Source: Distichodus sexfasciatus (taxonomy: Eukaryota; Chordata; Actinopteri; Characiformes; Distichodontidae). From it: a stretch of DNA of 64,000 nucleotides. The translations under genes and the position numbers were made by a program. The notes under the pieces are model-generated. The model searched no databases. It was not told the origin of the DNA and saw only the letters and a list, made by a program, of their open reading frames with translations. Where the stretch lies: positions 8,657,814-8,721,813 of the forward strand of contig JAVGVS010000004.1 in the NCBI GenBank assembly GCA_032718565.1, written 5' to 3'. Shown here piece after piece: positions 53,290 through 63,640 of this stretch (its first letter is position 1; the number at the start of each line of letters is the position of its first letter).

Positions 53290-53985
53290 TGTATTGTACC
53301 ATCAATATATTTTCACTTTTTGACATATTATATACATACAGTTGTGAGTAAATGCAGAACTCATTTTCTAAAGAACATATCATCTGACAGTAGAGTGCAG
53401 TATTATTGCATTATACTCTGCATAAAACTCTTTTTCATGGCTCACAATAAAATATAAAGCCAGGTCCATTGAGTTTGGGCAATGCAGCAGTTGTGTTTGT
53501 ATTGAGACGAGATGTTCTGCTCTGGGGGCGGATTCTAGTTGTTAAATGGGCAGTTTTTCAGCATCGCTGGAGAATACAACGGTGAAATTTGGTGCAACCA
53601 AGCAAAACAACTTGGAGACTCATTTTAACATCTGTCTCCTCAACTCTCCTCAAACTACACCAATTTCCAGCCGGTAAACATTGAGAGAAATACATTTGCG
53701 ATGTCGTGTGAGGAAACATTTAGGGTTTTTTTGCTTTAGCCCTTGGGGATCTGATGTAAACTGCCAGACCGTTTTCTGTTAAAGGTACAGCCTCCAACAT
53801 GGCACCGAGATGCCCAGACGGGATATTTTAACACCACCAATGCTTTTGGTGACATTCTTTGTTCATAAAGATGAGTTTAGCTAAATAATTTTATGGCTGA
53901 CCATAAACCCCAACCATAACCAAAAGATCAGTCATGAAAACTAATTATTTCTACTTGTTTAAGTTTCTTGCATTCCTTATAGTAC
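53290..53985. other. Unassigned non-coding stretch
   Basis: AT-rich, then balanced at 53,460-53,830. Nothing recognised. Confidence 0.35.
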
Positions 53986-53989
53986 AAAA

Positions 53990-54226
53990 GGGGCAGTTAG
54001 TGAGTAGCGTAACAATTAGTGAGTTGGCCCCATGATCTGAAGGTTGCTGGCTCAAATCCCAGATCGATAAAGGTACCTCTTGAACAAGGTAATGTTCCCA
54101 GGCACTGAACCCGGGGCGCTGCCCCTACACAGATGGGTCAAATGCAGAGGTCACATGTTGTTGTGGTGCACTCTGTGCTGTTTTGTGGTGTGCTGTGTTC
54201 ACAATGACAAATAATCACTCACTTAA
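53990..54226 (+). mobile_element. tRNA-derived SINE, family C (+)
   Basis: 'gtgagtagcgtaacaattag', 'gttgctggctcaaatcccag', 'gggtcaaatgcagaggtcac' and 'gttcacaatgacaaataatc'. Complete. Confidence 0.85.
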
Positions 54227-54235
54227 TAAAGGATA

Positions 54236-54300
54236 TTAAATTGATAAATATTGAATTGATGTAGATTGATGTATTATTACATCCCTAGTAGTCTGCAGGT
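54236..54300. repeat. Fragment of TAGGGGTGTAACRATAC dispersed family
   Basis: 'gatgtagattgatgtattat' followed by 'tacatccctagta', the conserved end phrase of the family. Confidence 0.5.
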
Positions 54301-54317
54301 GTAGAGTCTTAAATGTG

Positions 54318-54347
54318 TCACACACACACACACGCACACACACACAG
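54318..54347. repeat. (CA)n microsatellite
   Basis: About 15 CA units with one interruption. Confidence 0.9.
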
Positions 54348-54349
54348 AG

Positions 54350-54725
54350 CTGGGAAATGGTTACACCTTGGGAAATGATGAGAAATTTCCAGTTTAATAA
54401 ATAACAATACAGTCAATCACATTAGGAACATCTAGCACCGTGTCTAGCTTTAAATAAGAAATATTAAGCTTTTTCCTGAATTATTTAATTCAACACTCTC
54501 TGTTCTAACCATTGGGAGTAAAGTGGATATTTTAAGAGCACGGCTATACACTCTACACCACCAACCCCACTAGAGTCAGACCTGACCTGAAGCATGGCTG
54601 TTACATGAGCTACGGACCTGCTCTTATTCTACGAGAGAAATCCCATCACTATCAGATGTAAGTCAGATACACAGCGAGGTGTGTTTGTGTGTGTGATGTG
54701 GGTGTATTTGCTTGGGGTAGACAGA
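54350..54725. other. Unassigned non-coding stretch
   Basis: Nothing recognised. Confidence 0.3.
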
Positions 54726-54729
54726 CGAA

Positions 54730-54900
54730 CAGATCAGGACCCAGCTCAATAAGCCGTACTTATTTTAAATGCCGCGTTTGACTCAGTAAACTCCTGTTTG
54801 GGCATCATTACATATTCATTTTGGAGACTGATCGTGTTGGAGGTTTGCATCGTGCCTGAGGAGGCACATTATAACACGTTCATGCTTTAAACACTAAAAG
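54730..54900. other. Candidate conserved non-coding element
   Basis: Balanced unique DNA with 'ccgtacttattttaaatgcc', 'gcatcattacatattcattt' and 'ggcacattataacacgttca'. No coding frame. Conservation unverified. Confidence 0.35.
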
Positions 54901-54904
54901 GGGT

Positions 54905-55575
54905 CAGAGGTGCCAGTGCAGGTAAAGGTTTCTGAATTCAAGTAGGAAGTTAAGATTCCTTACAAAGAAAACGACTGCAGCAAAAGTTAAAAAGTCATTC
55001 AATTTGCTCAACTTTCAAGTAAAAAATCTTTCAAGATTCTAGATTTGTCACCTACATAATTATTCAAGTAAAGTGCACAGTGAAATGGTTCATTATAAAG
55101 ACTGTGTTACACTAAGACCTAATAAACAAATAACCATACTAGCATAAGAATAAACAGTTTAAGTTAAAGAAACTTTGTAAGGAAAGTATTTTTTAAAATT
55201 AAAATGTGTCACCTAAAATTGACAATTAGCTGATAAACAGTAACTGTACATGTGTATATTAATGGGAAAATTATCATATATTGTGAGTTTATTTTTAAAC
55301 AATGTATTAAAAATATTGTCCATATGGCACTTGACATATTGCCCAGTCCTAGCTGTGTGTATGAAGAATCAATGCTTCCTAATAAAGTCTTGAATTTCTG
55401 AACACCAGAACTAAATGACAATGAAATTTAAGAATTAACACACTGGGGCCCATTTGGGATCACTAAGACAGATAAAACCCAGATAGAGCCCATGTAACAA
55501 TTAAAGGCATACTGTTTGATGAAACTGTAAGTGAGACATTTGTCCCCTTCTGAATGCATTTACTGTAATCACATT
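54905..55575. other. AT-rich non-coding stretch
   Basis: No gene or recognised repeat. Confidence 0.35.
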
Positions 55576-55579
55576 TTCT

Positions 55580-56300
55580 TTTAGCCTTGAAAAGGCATCT
55601 TCATAATGTTATTATTTGCGCTTTTGTGGCGAACCGTTACTCAAACAAGAAAAGAAAAAAACAAGGGCAATTTGGAATCGAAGACGCAATTGTCACTGCG
55701 CTTTCAACAGGCAGCGGCCATGCTGATAAGCCGTTTGTTCAAATGGGAAGAACAATCTCAATTGAGGCTCAAAACTGAAAGCACTCGCGGCATCAAAAAG
55801 GCGCCGGGATTCGGCGCTGCGCTGAAGTCGTCGTCTCTTTCAAACACAATCACAGCCACTTCATCTCTTCTTCTTGTTGTGCTGTTAACGCTCCAAATAC
55901 ACAAAACTCCCCCTCCCCCAAATCACACCCCACTCCCCAACTCTCCCACTCAACGTCCCTAAACAACAGACGACAGATTAGTTTGTCTAATTAAAGTCGT
56001 TCGCTATTGACGAACAAAATTCTTGGGCCTTCTCCGGGCTCCCACAATGCTAACGGGAGAAAAGCATCCATGAGCGGATTTGAAGTGACGCCACGTGCAT
56101 GTTAAAATGCAGCTTGCTAACAAACCGCCAACGCCGCATGCTAACACCGAGTCGCATTCGTAAACAGCGGTCCGGTTACTTTCTTGTAGGAGCACTCTAT
56201 TGAAAATGGGGCTAAGAGCTAATGAAAGCCGACGGCTTGCCGATAGCAGCATTTGTGCTAAAACGACATTAAGTAGAATGTATTTAGGCAGTTATGTAGC
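55580..56300. other. Unique GC-balanced island, candidate conserved non-coding elements
   Basis: The densest such island in the window. It has 'gaaaaggcatcttcataatg', 'gcaatttggaatcgaagacg', 'gccatgctgataagccgttt' and 'gaagaacaatctcaattgag', the last with a SOX-like AACAAT core. A second part at 55,995-56,250 has 'gtcgttcgctattgacgaac', itself an imperfect inverted repeat. A 118-codon frame (55,606-55,962) has no domain. It could equally be an unrecognised exon or promoter. Confidence 0.4.
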
Positions 56301-56304
56301 AAAG

Positions 56305-56975
56305 CTGCTGCGCATTAGCGCATTAACGAGCTGAACGGCTGCAGTAAGGCTCACTCTCTGACTGTTTTAAGTCTTAAAGCTAACTAAGCAGTTCCAATAT
56401 TTTTGTGCAGAACTGATTTAAAAAGTCTCCTTTTAGCATTTGTTCATTGTTAAACATGTTAGTATATTTAGACAGACTCCAAAGTAAAAAGAGGTACAAA
56501 GATGCTAATGAAGGTTTCATGCACCAGTGATGCTAAAACTATTTCATGCTTGTCCACTGATGCCTCCAACTGTTGTCAGTTCAAAAGAAAAAGGGAAATG
56601 TCAAGCTGGTATGGGATTTATCACGCTTATGTTTAGTTCTTTAGTAGGTTTCTCTTGTAATGAGGTTTCGTCTAAAGAATCCATGTATCATTTGTTCAAT
56701 GATACCCCCCCAAAATTACCCTTGTTCTAATAGAAATCGTATTAATGTCTTAGACTTTGTAATACCAGCAGACAGCGAATCCTTCTGATCTGAACTGATC
56801 AACATGAGTTTTGGAAGTAAAAAGAAAAAGGAGGCACTGAGGGCAACTTATTATGTAATGAGGGCCATTTACAGTAAGCTTTATAACAATACAGTATTAT
56901 TTCAATTCCCCAGACAGCGATACAGCGTCTGCAGATAACACATAGTTTGCTCTGATACAATTTTCATTCAATTTC
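56305..56975. other. Unassigned non-coding stretch
   Basis: AT-rich. 56,925-56,975 resembles the start of the dispersed family at 35,400 ('gcgtctgcagataacacata'). Confidence 0.35.
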
Positions 56976-56978
56976 CAT

Positions 56979-57161
56979 GGGGTGGCGGTGGTCTAGTGGT
57001 TAGGGTACTTGGCTCTGAACCAAGGTCGTAGATTTGAATCCTACCTCCAGCAGTACTATCATTGGGTCCCTGAGCAAGACCCTTAACCCTAAGTTGTTCT
57101 GGGCAGACTGTCCCTGAAGTTGCTCTGTATAAGAGCATCTGCTAAATGTTGTAAATGTAAA
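56979..57161 (+). mobile_element. tRNA-derived SINE, family A (+), well preserved
   Basis: Head 'ggtggtctagtggttagggt', B box 'tagatttgaatcctacct', body 'tgagcaagacccttaaccct' and 'gggcagactgtccctgaag', 3' end 'gcatctgctaaatgttgtaa'. The best reference copy of family A here. Confidence 0.9.
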
Positions 57162-57164
57162 TTT

Positions 57165-57335
57165 AAGTTCAGAAGTTAGTGGTTGATGCAATACACAATA
57201 CACACAATAACTCCTATTCATTTCAAATCACAAAAAGCAAATAAAATATTGTTTGACATTTTTATTCCTGAGCTCAACTAGACAGTGACTCAATGTAGAA
57301 ATGTGGACTGATGTACTGTTACACCCCTAACAGAT
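57165..57335. repeat. Dispersed TAGGGGTGTAACRATAC family, fragment
   Basis: 'tttgacatttttattcctga' and 'ggactgatgtactgttacac' followed by 'ccctaac' match 60,690-60,856. The SINE at 56,979-57,161 seems to lie inside this element. Confidence 0.5.
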
Positions 57336-57339
57336 ACAC

Positions 57340-57875
57340 AGGTAGTCTAGTGAACAGAACAGCGTTTCAACAACGTCAACAATGTAGTGTGAATGAGACC
57401 CTACAGGAGGGCTTTGCTCATTTCTTCGGCCTCACATCACAATACAATTAAAAGCCACACGTACGAAGGTGAAAAGAGCAAAGAGTTATCAGAATGCTGG
57501 ATGAAAGACGAAATTGAATTTCATCAACCAAATTGCACGATCTGGCAAAAATTAACGCTCAGCTGGTCGCTTCTGGTCATTTATTCATACAGGTCAGAAC
57601 TGCACCTCCTTTAATCCACTCACAAGGGGCAGCTCATGGTGATTTGCACATAATCTACAGCTCTCTCTCTCTCTCTGACACACATACACACACACTCACA
57701 GAGGGAGGAAGTGGAAAACCATTAGCATGAGGAAAGCGTGAAAAATCCTTCAAGGTCTGGTGAGCAGTATTTCATTAAAGGATAAATATTAGCATTAACG
57801 ACGTAATTCGCTTTATATCTGTTATACCCAAACTGTGTGTGTATGTGTGTGTGTGGAACTTAGCCTCTAGTGATG
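57340..57875. other. Unassigned stretch with short microsatellites
   Basis: (CT)n at 57,660-57,677, CA run at 57,680-57,700, GT run at 57,834-57,853. No gene. Confidence 0.4.
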
Positions 57876-57879
57876 GAGT

Positions 57880-57980
57880 CTCAGGAGACTGAAGCAAGTG
57901 CAGGAAAGAGAAAAGGACTGAGGGATGGAAAGAGGGGGAGAGACAGAGCCAGAGAGAGAAATGGTGATGGTTAGAGACAG

Positions 57981-58023
<43 letters not shown>

Positions 58024-58190
58024 AGATAGAGAGATATGGGTGGATAGATATATAAGTAGAGAGAAAAACAGGGATAGCTAAATAGATAGAAGTAGTACAG
58101 TACTACTGAGAAGGAGGAAAAGAGAAAGAGGGACAAAGGTAAAGAGAGAGAGGGAGAAGTAGGGGCTGAGAGAAAAAGATAAAGAGGGGG
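57880..58190. repeat. Purine-rich (GA)n tract
   Basis: About 310 bp with strong purine bias on the plus strand, including a pure (AG)n run at about 57,986-58,020. Confidence 0.85.
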
Positions 58191-58195
58191 TTGGG

Positions 58196-58271
<76 letters not shown>
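58196..58271. repeat. (GATA)n microsatellite
   Basis: About 19 uninterrupted GATA units, following directly on the purine-rich tract. Confidence 0.97.
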
Positions 58272-58274
58272 CTA

Positions 58275-58530
58275 ATTAAAGGGTGAACAGGGTCATTGTC
58301 TAGATACAGAAAATTTAAATGCTCTTCTGGCTAATTCACATATCGTTAACTTTCACTCACCTCTTTTTGTATGATTGACTAAATGTATTTAATTCTATTT
58401 AATTCCTTCCCTCTAACCTCTGAGGTTAGGGATTAAACCAAAATAGGAAACTGAAATTATTGCTAATCCTCTCACAAACTCTTCAGACAAATTAATAAAA
58501 GGCTTGGGAAACATGACACAAGATCTAGAA
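58275..58530. other. Unassigned spacer
   Basis: AT-rich; 'ccctctaacctctgaggtta' contains a short inverted repeat. No gene. Confidence 0.3.
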
Positions 58531-58533
58531 ACT

Positions 58534-59016
58534 AGGGGTGTAAAAGTTTAATCACAGTCTGATATCATATACAAGTCAACTGACAATGATTTGATATCTG
58601 CCTATATTACAAAGTCTGTTACGATATGATTTCCATCCCCTTCAATTCAGGAGCCGGCGATCTGTATGAGCCAACATCTTATGCAGATTTCATACTATTA
58701 CTTCAACTTCAATTTTCTCTTTTAATAAAAAATAGACGTATCATTACAATTCTAACTGATACATGGATTCAAAGATCAATAAGCCTGCAACAGCAATCCA
58801 TACTGTAACATCCTTCACCAAGCAAGCGCCAAGTTAGGTGCATTTTGGGTTTTGATATAAATGGGAGTGTTGATGTTAAATCAGCATGTGTTATTGTCTC
58901 ATATCAATAACTGGCTTCTGAATTGAATAGAATCTATCATAGTATACTTATCGACAAACGTTGATTTATTGTCAACTGAAACGATATGGTGATGATACAT
59001 GTGATTTACACCTCTG
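58534..59016. mobile_element. hAT-like non-autonomous element, TAGGGGTGTAAC family, longest copy
   Basis: The left end is 'taggggtgtaaaagtttaat' and the inward-read right end 'cagaggtgtaaatcacatgt'. Interior phrases 'acaaagtctgttacgatatg', 'caggagccggcgatctgtat' and 'gttaaatcagcatgtgttat' recur at 35.4, 36.7-37.1, 38.4-38.6 and 32.8 kb. Ends of this form are familiar from hAT MITEs of fish. No clear 8-bp target duplication, so the class is provisional. Confidence 0.5.
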
Positions 59017-59085
59017 TTAAATGTGTAAATAAGACTGCACTTTAAAGATATCACGTTAATGTAAGTTCACTCTCAAAGTGAAAGA

Positions 59086-59270
59086 GAGTGAAAGTGAGTG
59101 ATTATTTGTCATTATGAACACACCACGGCACAGCGCAGCACACAGTGCACCACAACGAAATGTAACCTCTGCATTGGACCTATCTGTGAAGGAGCAGTGG
59201 GCAGCTGACATGGGCAGTGCTTGGGGACGGTACCTTGCTCATGAGTACCTCAGTGGTACCTTTACTGGGT
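59086..59270 (-). mobile_element. tRNA-derived SINE, family C (-), inverted pair
   Basis: 'gattatttgtcattatgaac', 'gtgcaccacaacgaaatgta', 'gtgaaggagcagtgggcagc' and 'ggtacctttactgggt'. The tRNA-like head is missing at the junction with the plus-strand copy. Confidence 0.85.
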
Positions 59271-59455
59271 GAAAGGAGTTGGCCCCATGATCGGAAGGCT
59301 GACATCCTAGTACTCATGAACAAGGTACCCTCCCTCAAGCACTGTTCTGCCAAAAAGCTGCCCACTGCTCCTTTGCGGATGGGTCGATTGCAAACATTAC
59401 ATTTCAGCGTGGTGCACTGTGTGATGTGCTGTGGGGTGTTCAAATAATCACTTAC
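59271..59455 (+). mobile_element. tRNA-derived SINE, family C (+), inverted pair
   Basis: 'gttggccccatgatcggaag', 'gctgcccactgctcctttgc' and 'gatgggtcgattgcaaac'. The start of the head is missing. With 59,086-59,270 it forms a large inverted repeat with almost no spacer. Confidence 0.8.
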
Positions 59456-59572
59456 TTAAAACTGCAAAATTACTTCCATGAAATCAGAATTTAAGTGCCT
59501 CAGTTGTGCCGTCTTTCTGCATCATTGTTAACTAGTGGAGAGCTGGCCAGAGCTGGCTAGTGCGCAGTAGGG

Positions 59573-59735
59573 CTGTAACAATACATCGATCTACATCTAT
59601 ACAATGATTCAATGATCAATGAGCCCACCGCATCAATTTAAAAATGAAAACACTGACAAGACATGGTTCATATTGTTATTGTTTAGTATTGTGATTAAAC
59701 CTTGTATTGATGTAGTTGTCATTTCTTGTCTTGAG
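59573..59735. repeat. Dispersed TAGGGGTGTAACRATAC family, fragment
   Basis: 'tagggctgtaacaatacatc' then 'gatctacatctatacaatga' and 'caatgatcaatgagcccacc', reading inward from the left end. Confidence 0.55.
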
Positions 59736-59739
59736 AACC

Positions 59740-60185
59740 GAAATCCACAGAGACTGTGTGTGTATCGGTTGGTAAAACAGCCACAGTGCCAGGCAGGGCG
59801 AGGGGTTAGTGAGGGGTTAAGGGAAGGTTTAACACGGCTCTCAGTAAAGGCAATGGCCACTTCCCTGGGGGCTGTTATCCACCCAATCCCAACACACTCA
59901 CCCTTAATGGGGCGTTAAAGCGGCGCGCTCCAGAGCTCGACCCCTCCAGAGGGGTGTGATGGAGAGAGGGAGGGAGGGAAGGATGGAGGGAGAAGTGTGA
60001 GAGTTAGAGAGAAGCTGCACTTACACCATCAACATCACATTGGATCTGATGAAGTGTGAGAAAAGAGGATTCTCTAAGAATTCTTGAAGTGAGAAGTGTT
60101 GTAAAGAGGAAACGAACAAGTGCTGCAGCTAAAGGCGGAAAAAGTGGCAGGTCGCACCACCTATTTATCATGATTTGATTTTGTA
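59740..60185. other. Unique GC-balanced non-coding stretch
   Basis: 59,750-59,945 includes 'taatggggcgttaaagcggc' and looks unique. A purine-rich patch lies at 59,955-60,010. No gene. Confidence 0.35.
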
Positions 60186-60190
60186 ATTAG

Positions 60191-60240
60191 GTTTACATTT
60201 ACGCCACTTAGCGAGATGCTGTTATTCAGAACTTTGCAGT
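60191..60240 (-). mobile_element. SINE family A 3' fragment (-)
   Basis: 'gtttacatttacgccactta' and 'gatgctgttattcagaactt' match the complement of the family A tail only. Confidence 0.55.
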
Positions 60241-60244
60241 TCAC

Positions 60245-60690
60245 ATCTGTTCTTCATATTTAATGAGTTAACTGAGCTAGACTTAAATCACCAGCTGCTG
60301 TTCAACCCAGTTACTGCCAGCCGAGTTCCACACCTTCAGAAACGGGTTCTTATCTACGCTATCAACAACAATACAAAGAATCAACTCCAGAAATATTGGC
60401 ACCCACTTTATTGCATAAGTGTTTTTTACGAACCATTAGCTTTTTAGATTTCCTTCAATTCTACAGTTGTATCATTGCATTATAATATTTTCACATTTTT
60501 ATTGTTGTTCAAAATGATATGTTAATGTTTTTTATTCTTTTCACTCAGAGTCCAGTCCTCCGCCATCTTCATAATCCCATTTACGCATTTTCTTCACATT
60601 CCCATTTGTGTGTGTGTGTGTGTGTGTGTGAGCAACGCCCCACAGTCTCATGTCCAAATGGAGATCTGGGTGTGGGGTTTACCTATGGTT
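60245..60690. other. Non-coding stretch with family D fragment and GT run
   Basis: 60,410-60,500 holds an inverted piece of family D ('cttcaattctacagttgtat'). (GT)n at 60,607-60,631. Otherwise unassigned. Confidence 0.45.
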
Positions 60691-60694
60691 AACT

Positions 60695-60856
60695 ATCATT
60701 TGACATTTTTATTCCTGAGCTGAATTCTAGTGATTCTTTTTAAATAAAAATAGACATTACAATGTGTATGATGTCTAATGTTTTCATTTTGGATCAATGT
60801 TATGGGCTTGTTAATCATTGAATCAATGTATCAATGTATTGTTCCACCCCTAAGGA
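60695..60856. repeat. Dispersed TAGGGGTGTAACRATAC family, right end
   Basis: 'tttgacatttttattcctga', 'ggatcaatgttatgggcttg' and 'atcaatgtattgttccaccc' followed by 'cta'. Confidence 0.55.
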
Positions 60857-60859
60857 GTA

Positions 60860-61495
60860 AATCCCCAATTATTTAAGTGTAAGGAGTGCAACGAGTAGTC
60901 AGTCACTCCATTAAGAGGAGGATGTTCTAATCTTAGAGGGTGAAAATGTTGCCACGCCGTTACGGCTATGTAATTGGACATTTCGGGTAGGGATTGGTGT
61001 GATCTCAGCACTGCTTCTGAGAAACTCCTCCAGGGAGACGACATTCGGGGACACATGCTGAGTCAATCACATCTTCAAAGTGCCTCAGTCAGGCCGTGCG
61101 GCAGAAAAATGCCAGATCTAGTGAAATACACAATATTTTTGAATAGTGCTCTTTAAATCCAGCCTGCCCTTTTTTGTTAATGGTGTTTTGCAAAGTCCGG
61201 CGAAAGTTCCGTCTGATTTCAGTTTCCCGTCTGAGCGACGCATTACCAGTTTCGCTAAAGCAAATGCAAAGTGGGCAGCGTTAAAAAGGGGTTGAATTTG
61301 TGAAAAGACTTTCATCTTTCGTCTCCCATTTTTTGGGAAAATACACTTAGTAATTCGGTGAAACCACTTCAGCTGAGATGTTTTTGCTCGTGTCCCCCGA
61401 GGCCTGCCACTTGCAGCTGTGGCAAAGACTATCATGGTTGGTTTTAGAGGGTCTGTATCAAAACGGCATTGATTTCTTGTTGTTTTATGGGAATT
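60860..61495. other. Unique GC-balanced stretch, no supported gene
   Basis: A 136-codon minus-strand frame (61,118-61,528) spans it but has no recognised domain. The sequence has CpG-bearing words ('aaagtccggcgaaagttccg') and could be conserved non-coding DNA. Confidence 0.35.
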
Positions 61496-61504
61496 TAAGT
61501 AGTG

Positions 61505-61700
61505 GAACATCACGATACATCGACACATGTTTCATCACAATACAATACTCCATTGATTCAACAGACAATTACTTTTCAAAAAAATAGACCCTTAATATCT
61601 ATGATGTTTGATCAATGTTTTCATGTTGAACCAATGCTATGGTCTGGTTGATCACAGATTTGATGGATCGATGTAGACTGACATATCATTACACCGCTTG
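61505..61700. repeat. Dispersed TAGGGGTGTAACRATAC family, copy
   Basis: 'catcacgatacatcgacaca' at the left and 'gatcgatgtagactgacata' with 'tcattacaccgct' at the right suggest both ends are present, although the termini are decayed. Confidence 0.5.
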
Positions 61701-61704
61701 CTGG

Positions 61705-61900
61705 AATGACAATAAAAAACACTTGACCGTTTTAACAAAGGTAATTTATGTATTTTGCATTTGTTGTAAAAAAAAAAAAAAGTGTTTCCAAACATAAAGC
61801 ACAGCGATTCCAAGTCAATGGTTGTTGCCACACCCCTTGTTCTAAAACTGGTCAATACATTATAAAAAACACTTGACTAAGAGGAAGAGTATGCTCTGAC
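61705..61900. other. Unassigned spacer
   Basis: Nothing recognised. Confidence 0.3.
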
Positions 61901-61904
61901 TCCC

Positions 61905-62110
61905 CCTAAGTGGTGCCGCTCGGGCCGTAATGTCATTTACAAGGCTTCATAAATATTGATGATGGCCCGAGTCGACTGCAAATGTCAGGCAGGCGTCTAA
62001 TCCGGCCTCGCCGCCGACGAAGGCCTTATGAAAGATGTATGGGCCAGCTAATGAGGACACAGAGGCTAGGGGCTAGGTTCCCGCCCCGCCTCCTACTGAA
62101 AAGAAAGGGT
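61905..62110. other. Candidate conserved non-coding element
   Basis: Unique island with 'gtaatgtcatttacaaggct', 'tcataaatattgatgatggc' and 'gccagctaatgaggacacag'. CpG words are kept, unlike in the surrounding repeats. No coding frame. Confidence 0.4.
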
Positions 62111-62114
62111 CTCG

Positions 62115-62315
62115 GTTGTGGTGGAGAGTCTAGAGTCCGACCCTTTAACCCCAACCTTTAACTTGCACTAAACATAAAGAAAACGCACCGGCTAATACGG
62201 GTCAAACATAAATGGCTTCAGAAGGAAGATTATCGAATTAAAGTAGCAACCCACTTGAGTGGATATGGCTAGCTTGTGAAAAGAAGTGTGAGGATTTCCC
62301 ATTTTAATCCTTCTC
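62115..62315. other. Unassigned spacer
   Basis: Nothing recognised. Confidence 0.3.
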
Positions 62316-62316
62316 A

Positions 62317-62455
62317 TTTACATTTACGGCATTTATTAGACTCTAATCCAGGGCGACTTTCATCTTCTAATTCTGGGCCAGTCTTCCTGGAGCAATTTGG
62401 GGTTGAGGGTCTTGATGAGAGGCCCAGTGGTGGTAGAGCTAGAGGTAGGATAGAG
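62317..62455 (-). mobile_element. SINE family A (-), truncated
   Basis: 'tttacatttacggcatttat', 'gtcttcctggagcaatttgg' and 'ttgagggtcttgatgagagg'; the tRNA-like head is missing. Confidence 0.75.
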
Positions 62456-62459
62456 CTGG

Positions 62460-62795
62460 AGTATAATCATAATGAGTGCAACTCACTACTTATCAACTGA
62501 CCGAACAAACTTGAGAAGCTTTTAACTTGTCCGGTTTGGAGTTTAGTCAACCAGACCATCAGCAGTCAAAAGACAACTTATTGTTAAGATAGCTATAATG
62601 TTACTGTAGTAGCTGTTGATAACAGTGAATGTAACTTGGTGTATTAGTTAGCTAGCAAATGTTCTGCCATTAGACATCAAGATAGTATGTAATATCACAA
62701 ATTAAACTAGCATGAAAGAGTAAAAGCTGTTCTCCAACCACAGAGGTATGTTAGATGTGGTCAGTGGCCTTACCATCTTAACATTGTGTTGTATT
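62460..62795. other. Unassigned stretch
   Basis: 'gttagctagcaaatg' near 62,650; no gene or recognised repeat. Confidence 0.3.
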
Positions 62796-62796
62796 T

Positions 62797-63077
62797 CATT
62801 TACATTTACAGCATTTAGCAGACAAACTTATCCAGAGCGACCAACACATCGCACAGCACACACACTTACACATTCACTCAAACATTCACACCTTACGGGG
62901 CCAATTTTAGAGTCACCAATTAACCTATAGTGCATGCCTTTCGACTGTGGGAGGAAACCGGAGCACCCGGAGAAAACCCATGCGAGCATGCGGTTCTATG
63001 GCCGTCCCCAGGGTTTCGAACCCAGCACCTTCTTGCTGTGAGTCGGCAGTGTTAACCACTGCGCCACCGTGCCACAC
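62797..63077 (-). mobile_element. Chimeric SINE: family A tail joined to family B
   Basis: 62,797-62,842 is the family A 3' end ('acatttacagcatttagcag', 'cttatccagagcgacc'). From about 62,845 the sequence is family B: 'cacttacacattcactcaaa', 'ggggccaattttagagtcac', 'tcgactgtgggaggaaaccg', 'gggtttcgaacccagcacct', head complement 'taaccactgcgccaccgtgc'. All lies on the minus strand in one continuous order. It is either a fused SINE family or an insertion product. Confidence 0.75.
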
Positions 63078-63079
63078 CT

Positions 63080-63348
63080 AGCAGTAAATTATTCCACAGA
63101 TATTACCAAGAGTATAACTGTTCTTCTAGACTTGCAGAAGAATGCTGCAGCAATGAAATTAGCAAAGACTTGATTTGTAACGACAGGTACCAGCAAACTG
63201 AAAAGGACGGTTCAGGAGATGGTAATGTGAGCAGCTAAATTATACAGGCTGGAGATGGCGGCATTGAGAAGAGGGAAGGGAAAGCTGAAAGCGCCAGAAT
63301 TAGAGATGTTAAGATTTGCATTGCATTGGGAGTGAGGAGGACAGACTG
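63080..63348. other. Unassigned spacer
   Basis: Nothing recognised. Confidence 0.3.
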
Positions 63349-63351
63349 TAT

Positions 63352-63550
63352 TACATTTACAGCATTTAGCAATAGCTCTTATTCAGAACAACTTCAATTT
63401 CCTAATTAAAGGAAGAGTCTCTGTGAAACAACTTGGGGTAAAGGCTCTCGCTCAGGAAGTCAGTGGTGATAATGCTAGGTAGGTAGGATTGGAATCCCAG
63501 ACCTCTTGGTCCAGAGGTGAGCATCCTACCACTAGACCACCACCACCAGG
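63352..63550 (-). mobile_element. tRNA-derived SINE, family A (-)
   Basis: 3' end complement 'ttacatttacagcatttagc', B box complement 'ggattggaatcccag', head complement 'tcctaccactagaccaccac'. Near full length. Confidence 0.85.
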
Positions 63551-63565
63551 AATGGGTGTACTTGA

Positions 63566-63640
63566 GTTTCATTTTAGATCAATGTTATGGGCTGCTTGAT
63601 CACTAAATCGATATGCCAATGTAGATCCATGTATCAGAGA
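63566..63640. repeat. Fragment of TAGGGGTGTAACRATAC dispersed family
   Basis: 'tagatcaatgttatgggctg' and 'gatcactaaatcgatatgcc' match 60,780-60,830. Confidence 0.45.

Noticed and set aside
56979..57050. tRNA-like A and B boxes, possible tRNA gene
   Set aside because: Followed by a SINE body and shared with several copies; cloverleaf pairing is not maintained.
61118..61528. 136-codon minus-strand frame
   Set aside because: No recognisable domain and no splice or promoter context. The region is more plausibly non-coding unique DNA.
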